Source: Desulfohalovibrio reitneri (GTDB lineage: Bacteria; Desulfobacterota; Desulfovibrionia; Desulfovibrionales; Desulfovibrionaceae). Taken from it: a DNA stretch of 64,000 bases. The notes below the pieces were generated by a model. It made no database searches. It saw only the letters and a program-made list of their open reading frames with translations, and was not told the DNA's origin. Below, one piece after another: positions 46,798 through 58,253 of the stretch. Where the stretch lies: NCBI RefSeq assembly GCF_000711295.1, contig NZ_JOMJ01000003.1, positions 1,437,501 through 1,501,500 on the forward strand, given 5' to 3'. The stretch's first letter is position 1. Every line of letters begins with the position of its first letter. The position numbers and the translations under genes are program-made.

Positions 46798-47791
46798 ATG
46801 CTCCGCAACGCGGCAACGGCGGTCATTTGCCTGCTCTGTCTGGCGGCCTGCTCCCAAGGGCACGGTCCGGAGGCCATCCCCCAGGAAACGGTGGAGAGGC
46901 TCAACACCGTATTCGCACAGGCAGCGAGGCTCTCCCGGGGCCTGGCGGTCGAGGCGTGGGGTGTTTTCGCCTCCCCGCCCGAGCCCCTGGCCTCCGAGTC
47001 CCCCCAAGCCCAGCGCTACGCCTTCTTTGAAAACGTCGCCTACCGGAAGATCGCCCGTGACGGCGGCGTGGCCGTGTGGGCCTCCGGCGCCACCAGAGTG
47101 ACCCCCTTCTGACCGAGCGGATGGCCGCCCTGGAACGCGTCTGCGGACGCTCCATTAAGGAGGCCGTCACCCGCCATCTGTTCATCGACCAGGCCTACGT
47201 GCTGACCACCTCCTCGGTGGCTGTCTACTATCCACCCACGGAGGCCGCCGCCCTGCTTCCCCTGCGGATGGACTTCAACACCGCCATCCGTCCGGTGTAC
47301 ATGGCGGGTCCCCAAACCAATCCCGTCCGGGGAACGATCTGGCTGCCGCCCTACGTGGACGCCACGGGCAAGGGCTACGTGACCTCGGTGTGCACGCCGG
47401 TCTATTCCGGGGAGCGGTACGTGGCCTCGGCGGGCTGCGACCTGCGCACACGTCCCCTGGGCGAGTCGTTGCTTGACCCATCCCGGGCCGCCCTGCTGCT
47501 GCTTGACGAGCGGAGAACCGTGGTCCACGCCACGCCGCCGGCCAGGCGGCGCTACGGCATTTCCTGCCTGGACGACGTGTACTACCTGGATACCGTGCGG
47601 GAGGACGTGCTGGCTCCGAGTGAATACCAGCTGGACCGCCAGTCCTCTCCCACAGCGGCCGCGCTGGCCCGCGTTCTGCCGGACGATGACCGCCGCTTCT
47701 CCTTCTCTCTGCTGGGCGCGCCCTGCCCGGCCGAGGTCCGCACCCTGGAGAACGGGTGGCGGCTGGTCGGCCTGCTTCCTCCGGAGCTGCC

Positions 47792-47795
<4 letters not shown>
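46798..47795 (+). pseudogene. Cache-type periplasmic sensor lipoprotein, one apparent frameshift
   Basis: ATG 46798 opens a lipoprotein signal with the lipobox CLAAC (Cys near residue 18). The frame stops at 47112 just after SGATRVTPF. The continuation, LLTERMAALERVCGRSIKEAV, is in the next frame and runs to 47795. Adding one C to the CCCCC run near 47101-47105 joins them naturally as TRVTPLLTERM. The joined protein of about 330 residues resembles dCache ligand-binding domains (YLTTSSVAVYYPP-like, WLPPYVDATGKGYVTSVCTPVYSGERYVASAGCDL). The stop overlaps the kinase start, so it probably presents a ligand to that kinase. Confidence 0.75.
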
Positions 47796-50464
<2,669 letters not shown>

Positions 50465-50616
50465 CGCTGCACAAAACCGTGAGAGGGATGCACCATGCGC
50501 CGGGTATGAAGATTTCCGGCAATTGTTTAGCGTCCCCGGGTTCAAGAAAACGAGAGTGCTCGCCCAGTTCCTCAACACCTTCTTCACCCTCCACGCCTTC
50601 TCTCCTCTACCCTCGC

Positions 50617-50880
50617 CATTCGCCGGGGTGCCTCGGAATATTCTTCTGGCGAGCGTCCTCCCGCGATACCACTTGCAAAGTTACTTTGCCGCGGGACCAG
50701 GGCCGAGACACCAAATCGCCCCGGAGGGTGATTTGGAGCAAGCGCGGAGGCTTGGCCCGAAGGGCGAGGGCCAAGGAGCCTTCAGCCCTTGGGCCGAGCC
50801 TGCTCGGTCTTAGGGATGAAAAGAGCAGAGCCGGCCCGAGTTATGCCCTGGCCGCCCGAAGGGCGGAATCCTCTCTTTCT
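50617..50880 (+). repeat. dispersed structured repeat, copy 5 (with internal insertion)
   Basis: It shares TTCGCCGGGGTG, TCCTCCCGCGATACCACTT, the GCAAAGTTACTTTGC mini-hairpin, CCGCGGGACCAGGGCC and CCCTGGCCGCCCGAAGGGCGGAAT with the family. The CCAGGGCC and CCCTGG arms are separated by about 140 bases instead of 5-10. The insert contains its own inverted repeat, CAAATC..GATTTG (50713-50733). The rest of 50465-50969 holds only this and the terminator. Confidence 0.78.
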
Positions 50881-50912
50881 CGCACTCGTTCTTCCCTCTC
50901 CGTTCCAACAAA

Positions 50913-50944
50913 AAAAGCCCGCTTCCTTCCGGAAGCGGGCTTTT
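50913..50944. terminator. bidirectional terminator after dsrP
   Basis: A perfect 14-bp stem (50913-50926 with 50931-50944), loop TTCC, with A and T runs on either side. It serves dsrP on the minus strand and any read-through from the kinase gene. Confidence 0.9.
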
Positions 50945-50969
50945 GATTGTGTTGCTTCGCTTGTCCAGT

Positions 50970-52121
50970 CTAGCTGGTTTCCTTCTGCACGGTGAGGGCC
51001 ACCTTGTAGAGGATGGTGATGGCGAAGATGCCTGAGGCGTAGACGGCCGCGGTGATGAGAATCTCCGGCATGGTGGGCGCGTAGAAGGTAAAGCCTTCGA
51101 ACACGTTGGGGGTGAAACCGCCCACCAGCAGGCCGATGCCCTTGTCGATGTAGGTGGCCACAACCAGGGCGGCCAGGGCCCAGGGCAGGATCTTATGGTT
51201 TTCGCGCAGCTTGGGCGGAATGAGCAGGGCCAGGGAGAGGAAGGCCAGGAAGGTGGCGATCCACATCAGCACGGCCACGTAGTTGCCGTGTTCGAAGCCG
51301 AACAGGAACATCATGGGGTGCATGTGACCCGGTATCTGCGAATAGAAGCCGGTGAAGATTTCGCAGAGGAAGAAGAAGACGTTGATGCACATGGCGTAGG
51401 TGACAATCTTGGCCACGGCTTTCTTGGCTTCTTCGCCCACGCGGAAATCGGTGAGCTTCTCCAGGATGAAGGCCACCAGCAACAGGATGGCGGGACCGGC
51501 GCAGAAGGCGGAGGCCAGGAAGCGCGGCGCCATGATGGCGGTCAGCCAGAGGTGGCGTCCGGGCAGGCCCGCGTACAGGAAGGCTGTCACGGTGTGGATG
51601 GAGACGGCCCAGACGATGGAGAGGTAGATGAGGGGCTTGACCCATTTGGGCGGCAGCATGTTGTTGCGCTGGCTCTGCAGAGTCACCCAGCCGATGATGA
51701 GGTTGAGGAACAGGTAGCCGTTGAGGACGACCATATCCCAGAAGAGGACGGAGTTTGGCGTGGGATAAAGCAGCACGTTGAGCATGCGCTGGGGTTGGCC
51801 GAGGTCCACCACGATGGAGCCGATGCAGATGATGATGGCGCCGATGGCCTGGAATTCGGCCAGGATGATCATCTTCTTGAAGGCTTTGTAGTGGTGGAAG
51901 TAGTACGGCAGCACCAGCATGACGGCCGCGGCGGCCACACCGACCATGTAGGTCAGCTGGGCGATGTAGAATCCCCAGGAAACGTCCCGGTTGAGTCCGG
52001 TGACCTGCAGGCCTTGGTCCAGCTGGACGTACCAGGCGGCTCCCCCGATTCCCATGATGATGAGCAGGAGGACAAGCCAACCCCAGTAGCGGGGGCTTCC
52101 TTTCAGTGCGGTCTCGAGCAT
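50970..52121 (-). CDS. dsrP: DsrP, NrfD/PsrC-type membrane subunit
   Basis: 383 residues with about ten membrane helices and the NrfD-family quinone-pocket pattern (WGFYIAQLTYMVGVAAAAVML, IIICIGSIVVDLGQPQRM, HTVTAFLYAGLPGRHLW). It is the last gene of dsrMKJOP, which couples the quinone pool to periplasmic haem and Fe-S proteins and, through DsrK, to DsrC/sulfite reduction. Its stop is 25 bases from the bidirectional terminator. Confidence 0.93.
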   Translation of the reverse strand: MLETALKGSPRYWGWLVLLLIIMGIGGAAWYVQLDQGLQVTGLNRDVSWGFYIAQLTYMVGVAAAAVMLVLPYYFHHYKAFKKMIILAEFQAIGAIIICIGSIVVDLGQPQRMLNVLLYPTPNSVLFWDMVVLNGYLFLNLIIGWVTLQSQRNNMLPPKWVKPLIYLSIVWAVSIHTVTAFLYAGLPGRHLWLTAIMAPRFLASAFCAGPAILLLVAFILEKLTDFRVGEEAKKAVAKIVTYAMCINVFFFLCEIFTGFYSQIPGHMHPMMFLFGFEHGNYVAVLMWIATFLAFLSLALLIPPKLRENHKILPWALAALVVATYIDKGIGLLVGGFTPNVFEGFTFYAPTMPEILITAAVYASGIFAITILYKVALTVQKETS

Positions 52122-52136
52122 GGCTCCTCTCCTCTC

Positions 52137-52910
52137 CTAGATGATGTAGTAGACGTTGGGTTCGGTGCCCAGGCCCGGTTTGCGCCGGATGGTGTATTCC
52201 TTGCGGAGCACCTTGCGCACCTCGGAGTAGGGATCGTCGAGGTCGCCGAAGATGAGGGCGCCGTCGGACGCTTCCACGCAGGCGGGCATCTTGCCTTCGG
52301 CCAGCCGCTCAACGCAGAAGTTGCACTTTTCCACCACGCCCCGCATCCGCTCGGGGTACTCGCGGTTGAGCTCCTTGATGTGCGGGCTGGGGTCCATGAA
52401 GTTGAAGGAACGGGCGCCGTAGGGGCAGGCGGCCATGCAGTACCGGCAACCGATGCAGCGGTGCATGTCCATGACGACGATGCCGTCGGACTCCCGCTTG
52501 AAGGTGGCCTGGGTGGGGCAGACCCGCACGCACGGCGGATTGTGGCAGTGGTTGCACAGCAGCAGGTACGGCTTATGCTCGATCTTCTCCGCCTGGAACT
52601 CGTTGTGCTTCCCGGGGAAGACGTGCTCCTTCTTGTCGGTCCAGATCCACTTGATGTCGAGCGGCGGCTCGATGTCCGGCACGTTGTGCACCGAGTGGCA
52701 AGCCTCGATGAGGGGCTTGAAGTCCGACTCGCGGGTGAGCTTGCGGGTGTCGATGACCATTGCCCAGCGGGAGCCGGTCAAGGCCTCGGCCCGGGACTTG
52801 GTGTGGCTCTCGTGGGGGATGTAGGAGGCGGCCGCCCTGGAAACGGGGGCCGCGGCCAGCCCCAGCAGGGAAACGCCGGCGTACTTGAGGAATTTCCTTC
52901 TGGTTTCCAT
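52137..52910 (-). CDS. dsrO: DsrO, periplasmic Fe-S subunit
   Basis: 257 residues from the ATG at 52910 with AGGAGG nine bases upstream. A Tat-like signal TRRKFLKYAGVSLLGLAAAP is present. Fe-S motifs are CNHCHNPPCVRVCP, CIGCRYCMAACP and CNFCVERLAEGKMPACVEAS. The last reads CVEAS where most ferredoxin-like subunits have CVEAC, so one cluster ligand is not the usual cysteine. The C-terminus RRKPGLGTEPNVYYII is typical of DsrO. It passes electrons between DsrP and DsrJ. Confidence 0.93.
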   Translation of the reverse strand: METRRKFLKYAGVSLLGLAAAPVSRAAASYIPHESHTKSRAEALTGSRWAMVIDTRKLTRESDFKPLIEACHSVHNVPDIEPPLDIKWIWTDKKEHVFPGKHNEFQAEKIEHKPYLLLCNHCHNPPCVRVCPTQATFKRESDGIVVMDMHRCIGCRYCMAACPYGARSFNFMDPSPHIKELNREYPERMRGVVEKCNFCVERLAEGKMPACVEASDGALIFGDLDDPYSEVRKVLRKEYTIRRKPGLGTEPNVYYII

Positions 52911-52912
52911 GG

Positions 52913-53308
52913 CTAGTTCTCCTCCTTGGGAGCCACGTGACAATCCCAGCAGTAGGGGGAGACCGAGGCGGTGTCGTGGCACTTGTCGCAGAACTCGGTC
53001 TTGGTCTCGTGGCACTTCATGCAGCCTTCCTGCAGGCTCATGACGTATTCCTTGTGGTTCGTCTTGGAGACGTAGATCCGCTTGCCTTCGCGAACCACCG
53101 CGTCGCGCCAGTCATCGAGCAGCGCCATGTGGTTCTCGCGCATCCACTGCGTGTCCTCCACGCACTCCGTGGCCTTATCCTCCGGAGGGAGCTTGAGTTC
53201 GGGCTGCTCGTAGGCCTTGTCCCCGATGTTGGTCCAGAAGGGGTACGAGACCAGGCCGACAAAGACGACCAGTCCCGCGATGATGGCGGCACCGTTGTAA
53301 AGCTTCAT
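52913..53308 (-). CDS. dsrJ: DsrJ, trihaem cytochrome c
   Basis: 131 residues. An uncleaved N-terminal helix (AAIIAGLVVFVGLVSYPF) anchors it, and three haem sites CMKCH, CDKCH and CWDCH lie in the C-terminal third. It is the periplasmic cytochrome of the DsrMKJOP complex. Its stop is 2 bases before the dsrO start. Confidence 0.94.
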   Translation of the reverse strand: MKLYNGAAIIAGLVVFVGLVSYPFWTNIGDKAYEQPELKLPPEDKATECVEDTQWMRENHMALLDDWRDAVVREGKRIYVSKTNHKEYVMSLQEGCMKCHETKTEFCDKCHDTASVSPYCWDCHVAPKEEN

Positions 53309-53311
53309 GGG

Positions 53312-54919
53312 TTAGACCTCCTCCAGCGGCTCGCCGCGCAGGTTGACTTCGCGCTCTTTCTGGCCCTTGAGATTGAGGGCGTTGCCCACCATCTCGTGCA
53401 CGCCGGTCACTTCGACTCCCGGGGCCCAGTAGTTGGCCAGGGGGATGAGTGTGGCCCGGTCGATGGCGCAGACGCAGGACAGCATGTTCACGTCGTGCTT
53501 TTGCTGCACGTACCGCAGGGCGTTGCCGCGGGGCAGGCCGCCGCGCATGCGGATTTCCATGATTTCGTCGGTGTTGAGGCCCGAGCCGCCGGCGCAGCAG
53601 AAGGTGCGCTCGCGGATGGTGTTGGCGGGCATCTCGTAGAAGTTGTTGCACACGTTCTGGATGACGTAGCGCGGCTCGTCGAGAAGCCCCATGCCCCGGG
53701 CGGGGTTGCAGGAGTCGTGGTACGTGACCTTGAGGTGGTCGTTGCGCTCCGGCGAGAGGTCCAGCTTGCCGTTTTTGATGAGGTCGGCGGTGAACTCGGT
53801 GATGTGGACCATCTTGGTCTGCGCGGCGTTGTGGAAGACCGTGCCGGTGATGGGGTTGCGCGGCGTGCCCATGTTGGAGCCTTCCATGATGTACCCGTTC
53901 ATGGTGTCCATGTACTGGTTGATCACGCGCCACATGTGGCCGCACTCGCCGCCGAGGATCCACTTGCAGCCAAGCCGCTTGGCCTCGGCGTACATCTTGG
54001 CGTTGAGCTTCTGCATGGTGTCGGCCCCGGTGAAGAGGCCGAAGTTGCCGCCTTCGGAGGCGTAGGTGGACAGGGTGTAGTCCAGCCCGATGTGCTCGAA
54101 GAGCATCAGGTAGCCCATGAAGGTGTAGATGCCGGGGTCGGCGAAGGCGTCGCCCGAGGGGGTGATGAAGAGGACTTCATGCCCCTTCTCGTTGAAGGGC
54201 GGGTTGATGCGGACGCCGGTGTAGTCCTCGATGTCGTCGCAGAGGAACTCGATGATGTCCTTGAAGGCGTGGGGCTGGATGCCGAGGTGGTTGCCGGTGC
54301 GGTTGCAGTTGGAGACCGGCTCCATGATCCAGTTGATGCCGCAGCCAACCAGGTGCAGCAGCTCGCGGGCCATCATGGTGATCTCGGCGGTGTCGATGCC
54401 GTAGGGGCAGAACAGGGAGCAGCGGCGGCACTCGGTGCACTGGTAGAAGTAGAGGAACCACTCCTTGAGGACGTCCTCTTCCATGACCCGCGCGCCGTTG
54501 AGCTTGCCCAGGATCTTGCCGGCGGTGGTGAAGTCCTTGCGGTACACCGAGCGCAGCAGTTCGGCGCGCAGCACCGGCATGTTCTTGGGGTCGCCGCCGC
54601 CGATGTAGTAGTGGCACTTGTCGGCGCAGGCGCCGCAACGCACGCAGACATCCATGAAGACCTTCAGCGAGCGGTACTTGTCCAGGCGCTCCCGAAAGCC
54701 GTTGTGGATGATCTCCTTCCAGTTCTCGGGCAGCTTCCAGTCCTCGTCCGAGGGTGTCCACTCGCGGGCGTTGGGGAAGCCCATGCCGGAGTAGACGTCC
54801 GGCTTGGCCGGGTAGGCCCAGCGGCCCGGACTGAAGTCGTTCGGCGTGTCCATCCAGCCCGTCTCGGGCGGATTGTCGTAATCAACGGTTGCGAGAAGTT
54901 CTTCCGGCTTCTTATCCAT
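53312..54919 (-). CDS. dsrK: DsrK, HdrD-like cytoplasmic Fe-S subunit
   Basis: 535 residues. Two 4Fe-4S motifs, CVRCGACADKCHYYIGGGDP near 100 and CTECRRCSLFCPYGID near 160, are followed by the CCG-type non-cubane cluster pattern of heterodisulfide reductase D (GGECGHMW, YHDSCNPARG, TFCCAGGSGLN). It is the catalytic subunit thought to reduce the DsrC trisulfide during sulfate respiration. There is no signal peptide. Confidence 0.95.
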   Translation of the reverse strand: MDKKPEELLATVDYDNPPETGWMDTPNDFSPGRWAYPAKPDVYSGMGFPNAREWTPSDEDWKLPENWKEIIHNGFRERLDKYRSLKVFMDVCVRCGACADKCHYYIGGGDPKNMPVLRAELLRSVYRKDFTTAGKILGKLNGARVMEEDVLKEWFLYFYQCTECRRCSLFCPYGIDTAEITMMARELLHLVGCGINWIMEPVSNCNRTGNHLGIQPHAFKDIIEFLCDDIEDYTGVRINPPFNEKGHEVLFITPSGDAFADPGIYTFMGYLMLFEHIGLDYTLSTYASEGGNFGLFTGADTMQKLNAKMYAEAKRLGCKWILGGECGHMWRVINQYMDTMNGYIMEGSNMGTPRNPITGTVFHNAAQTKMVHITEFTADLIKNGKLDLSPERNDHLKVTYHDSCNPARGMGLLDEPRYVIQNVCNNFYEMPANTIRERTFCCAGGSGLNTDEIMEIRMRGGLPRGNALRYVQQKHDVNMLSCVCAIDRATLIPLANYWAPGVEVTGVHEMVGNALNLKGQKEREVNLRGEPLEEV

Positions 54920-54937
54920 ATGCCAACTCCTTGCGGG

Positions 54938-55957
54938 CTACTCGGCGTTTTCGGGTTGCTTTTCCAGGGGGAGCCCCGCCTCGGCCATGGGCTCGCGGAA
55001 GTCGTCCTCGTACGCCGCGTAGGAATGGGGCGGAATCTTGGGGTTCCAAGGATTCTCGTGGCGCCGGATGCGGCTGTCGTTGGGCAGGTTCCGCGTGGGC
55101 GAGAGGAAGACGCCGCCCAGGTGCATGAGCTTGGAGAACGGGAAGTACATCAGCAGGACGCTCACCAGGAACAGATGGACCCAGAAGGAGATGCCGATGT
55201 TCTCTGGAATGTGCGGGCTGAACATCACCAGGGACATGGTGAATTCCTTGATGGCCACCACGTCCACCTTGGCGATGTAGCGCATGTAGACGCCCGAAAG
55301 GGCGATGCCGATGATGAGAAAGAGCGGGAAGTAGTCGGCGGCGTTGGACAGATAGCGCATCTGCGGCACCAGCAGCCTGCGGACCAGCAGGAATACCAGG
55401 CCGGCCAGGATGAGCACGTCGGTCATGTACAGGGTGGGCTGCCCGATCTGCAGGATGCCGTCCAGGAAGTCCGCCCCGGTGACGAAGAAGGGTATGGGCT
55501 CGGCGAAGAGCCGCATGTGGCGGATGACGATGAGCAGGAAGGAGTAGTGGAAGGCCAGGGCGGCCAGCCACAGCCACTTGGCCGACCAGTAGCCCACCTG
55601 CACCTCGCCGTCCGGGTTCTTGCCCAGGGTCACGCGGGTGTTGCGGAACAGGGACCGGAACAGCAGCACCTCGGCCGCCATGCGGATGACGGTGTCACGG
55701 GTGTTCACCGGGTTGTCGAAGCGGTTGTAGGGAATCCAGTCCAGGCTCTTCTGCTGGCCGCCCGTGGTGGGAATGCGGAACGGCACCGCCGAGCGTCCCC
55801 AGTCGAGCATCTTGTTGATGAAGCCCAGCACGAAGATGAGCACGGCGGCGTACGGCAACACGATGCCGAACAGGCCCTCCAGGTGCGCCGCGCCCACGCC
55901 CAGCATGGCGACCACCGCCAGCGCGCAGACGAGAAACAGTGAGTAGAACGCGTTCAT
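54938..55957 (-). CDS. dsrM: DsrM, cytochrome b-type membrane subunit
   Basis: 339 residues with five to six membrane helices. Histidines fit a NarI-like dihaem b protein (AFHYSFLLIVIRHMRL, FWVHLFLVSVLLMYFPFSKLMHL). The C-terminus is cytoplasmic (RRHENPWNPKIPPHSYAAYEDDFR) and contacts DsrK. It is the first Dsr membrane subunit of the operon. Confidence 0.94.
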   Translation of the reverse strand: MNAFYSLFLVCALAVVAMLGVGAAHLEGLFGIVLPYAAVLIFVLGFINKMLDWGRSAVPFRIPTTGGQQKSLDWIPYNRFDNPVNTRDTVIRMAAEVLLFRSLFRNTRVTLGKNPDGEVQVGYWSAKWLWLAALAFHYSFLLIVIRHMRLFAEPIPFFVTGADFLDGILQIGQPTLYMTDVLILAGLVFLLVRRLLVPQMRYLSNAADYFPLFLIIGIALSGVYMRYIAKVDVVAIKEFTMSLVMFSPHIPENIGISFWVHLFLVSVLLMYFPFSKLMHLGGVFLSPTRNLPNDSRIRRHENPWNPKIPPHSYAAYEDDFREPMAEAGLPLEKQPENAE

Positions 55958-55963
55958 CAGCCC

Positions 55964-56536
55964 TTACCTCGCTTTGTCGTTGCTCATCCCCCCGGCCAGC
56001 CCCAGGGGATTGTCTCCGAACTCGGTCTCGGGCTCGCACATCAGCCCGGCCCGCCTGAAGAGCATGTTGTGGGCGCGCTTGTATTCGTCAACGCGCATCC
56101 GATACAGTTGTTCGCGGTTTTTGACGTAGATGTCGAAAGCCAGCAGGGCCAGGTTGTCCACCCGGCTCTCGAAGGTTTCCAACTCGGCGCGCATGGACTC
56201 GGCCCGGCTGCCGAGGACCCGCTTCAGCGCCTTCTTGGAGAGATACACGAAGGAGACCGCCTTGCCGGGGGTGAAATCCTGCACCGCCCGGATCTTGACG
56301 ATTTCCTCCAGATGGGCGCAAACCCGGTCGGCGTCCGACCAGTCGGCCAACTCCTCCACCAGTCCGCCCAGGGCGCGCAGAACGGTGCTGCCCACCGGAT
56401 TGGTGAACTGGTCCCGGTTGGCCTTCCAGAGCTTGGCCGTTTCGGGGGGATAGGTGGAGAGGACCAGGTCGAACCACGCTTCGACCATCGCCTCTTTCTC
56501 TTCTGTGAGGAGCTGCGCCAGGGTCATGTTTCCCAT
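55964..56536 (-). CDS. RsbRD N-terminal domain protein upstream of dsrM
   Basis: 190 residues from the ATG at 56536; another ATG at 56527 is possible. LAQLLTEEKEAMVEAWFDLVLSTYPPETAKLWKANRDQFTNPVGST is the RsbRD N-terminal domain (globin-like helical fold). It ends 6 bases before dsrM, so it is the first gene of the dsr transcript. Such proteins accompany dsrMKJOP in other sulfate reducers; a regulatory or sensory role is inferred. No catalytic residues are visible. Confidence 0.85.
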   Translation of the reverse strand: MGNMTLAQLLTEEKEAMVEAWFDLVLSTYPPETAKLWKANRDQFTNPVGSTVLRALGGLVEELADWSDADRVCAHLEEIVKIRAVQDFTPGKAVSFVYLSKKALKRVLGSRAESMRAELETFESRVDNLALLAFDIYVKNREQLYRMRVDEYKRAHNMLFRRAGLMCEPETEFGDNPLGLAGGMSNDKAR

Positions 56537-56618
56537 CCGCAAGGCCGCGCCCGGAGAGCCGGGGACCATCCCCGTCCGACCCGCGCGCATCCATGATATA
56601 TCCCGGAGACTTCCCGGG

Positions 56619-56647
56619 GGAATACGTTGTCACAAGAGCGCCGTCAA
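56619..56647 (-). promoter_or_regulatory. sigma-70 type promoter of the rsbRD-dsrMKJOP operon
   Basis: On the minus strand TTGACG (56642-56647) and TATTCC (56619-56624) are spaced by exactly 17 bases. The spacer contains the small palindrome TTGTCACAA (56627-56635). The start point would be near 56612, giving a leader of about 75 bases. Confidence 0.5.
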
Positions 56648-56790
56648 GCGCATGTGCAATTCGGAACGAGGCCCTGAAGAAGGGATTCCCGCCCGTGTCC
56701 CAGCCGTCCGTCCACCGCTTCGGCGAGTAGTCCAAATGGCCTTGCGCGTCAAGGCTCGCGGGCCGTCCGGCCCTCCGCCCCGGGCGGAAT

Positions 56791-56931
56791 CTAGCCGCGC
56801 AGAGCCAACAGAACCAGGGCCGCGACCACCACAACGAGAACCACCAGAAACAGGGTTCCGGGGCTGCGCGGATTGTAGACCCGCCGCCTAGGGGCGTCCG
56901 GTTCCTTCACTTCGCGTCCGTTGTTGTCCAT
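56791..56931 (-). CDS. 46-residue single-pass membrane protein
   Basis: ATG at 56931, stop at 56791. A charged, arginine-rich N-terminal half (NGREVKEPDAPRRRVYN) is followed by one membrane helix (TLFLVVLVVVVAALVLLAL). It lies 57 bases after the ABC permease gene and upstream of the dsr promoter. Function unknown; the sequence has the composition of a real small membrane protein. Confidence 0.6.
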   Translation of the reverse strand: MDNNGREVKEPDAPRRRVYNPRSPGTLFLVVLVVVVAALVLLALRG

Positions 56932-56988
56932 GGATGGATGGATACCAGGGAACCGGCCCGCCGGGAAGGTCCGGCGGCGTGAAAATGC

Positions 56989-58209
56989 TTACTGGTCTCT
57001 GAGCACGCCCAGAATTTCCAGGCGGGACGCTGTCCAGGCGGGATAGGCCCCGGCGGCCACGCCCAAAATGGCCGACCCCGCCAGGGAGAGGGAGACCACG
57101 GTCTGGTCCACAACCAGAGGAAAGACGCCGGCCAGGGAAAGGCCCAGGGAGAGCCCCGCTGCCGCGCCAACGCCAAGCAGGCCGCCGGTGGTGGACATGA
57201 TGGCCGATTCCAAAAGAAACTGCCGCACGATGTCCCGCCGCCTGGCCCCCACGGCCCGGCGGATGCCGATCTCAAGCCGCCGCGCCCGCACCAGCAGGAT
57301 CATGATGGAGAGGATGCCCAGCCCGCCCACGGCGAAGGAAACCGAGGAAGAAATGACCCCCAGGGTGAAGACCAGGTCCAGGGCCTGGCGCTGCAACTGG
57401 ATGGACTCGCGGGCGGTGAGCACCGTGAAGTCGTCGGTCTCGCCCGGCCCGATCTGGTGGCGGCGGCGCAACAGCGAGGCCGCCGCATCCTTGATCCGGG
57501 TCAGGTCCGCGCCCTTGGCGGCACGCAGGTAGACCCCGCCGATGTGGTCCACGTTGGCCGCCCGGCGCATGTAGGTGGTCAGGGGCATGAACACCTGTTC
57601 GTCCTGGTCCGTTCCGGAGAGGTCGCGCCCCTTGGGCTCCATGACCCCGATGACTCGGAAGGCGGCCCGCTGCAGAAAGACCATGCGGCCCAGGGCGCGC
57701 TCCGGCGTCTGGAAGAGGCGCTCGGCCACTTTCACCCCCAGCACGACCACGCGCTCCAGTTCGCGCTCTTCCTCCATGGTGAAGAAGCGGCCCCAGCGGG
57801 CGTTGAAGGCGCGAATCCCGGTGAAGGAAGGCCAGGTGGCCACGATTTGGCAGGGCACCTTTTTGGCCCCGGCGCGGATGCGGGTCTCCTCGTCGATGAA
57901 GGGGGCGTAGGCCACAACCCCGGGCAGGGACTCGGCCAGGGCGCGGGCGTCGGCCTTGGTGAAGGTCCGCGCCTCCGGCCCCACGGACAGATTGCCCGAG
58001 CGGCGGAAGCGGGCCTGCCCGGCCCGGGCCACCACCAGGTTCACGCCGAACTTCTCCACTTCCTGTTCGGCTTTGACCACCATGGCCTTGGAGACGTTCT
58101 GCACCCCGGTCAGGGCCAGGGCGCCGAGAAAGACGCCCAGCATGGCCAGCACGGCGCGCAGCTTGTGGGCGGAAAGGGATTTGAGGGCGATGCGCAGGGA
58201 AAGAAGCAC
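56989..58209 (-). CDS. MacB/FtsX-type ABC transporter permease
   Basis: 406 residues from GTG 58209. An N-terminal membrane helix (LRAVLAMLGVFLGALALTGV) is followed by a periplasmic MacB core domain (about 50-270), then three helices with the FtsX block GGLGILSIMILLVRARRLEIGIRRAVGARRRDI. No ATPase gene is adjacent in the window, so its partner is elsewhere. Candidates are lipoprotein or drug export; the sequence does not decide. Confidence 0.88.
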   Translation of the reverse strand: MLLSLRIALKSLSAHKLRAVLAMLGVFLGALALTGVQNVSKAMVVKAEQEVEKFGVNLVVARAGQARFRRSGNLSVGPEARTFTKADARALAESLPGVVAYAPFIDEETRIRAGAKKVPCQIVATWPSFTGIRAFNARWGRFFTMEEERELERVVVLGVKVAERLFQTPERALGRMVFLQRAAFRVIGVMEPKGRDLSGTDQDEQVFMPLTTYMRRAANVDHIGGVYLRAAKGADLTRIKDAAASLLRRRHQIGPGETDDFTVLTARESIQLQRQALDLVFTLGVISSSVSFAVGGLGILSIMILLVRARRLEIGIRRAVGARRRDIVRQFLLESAIMSTTGGLLGVGAAAGLSLGLSLAGVFPLVVDQTVVSLSLAGSAILGVAAGAYPAWTASRLEILGVLRDQ

Positions 58210-58253
58210 GGCCGGAATCTAGCGCGGCGGCCGGGCCGTGGCAATGCGCGGTG

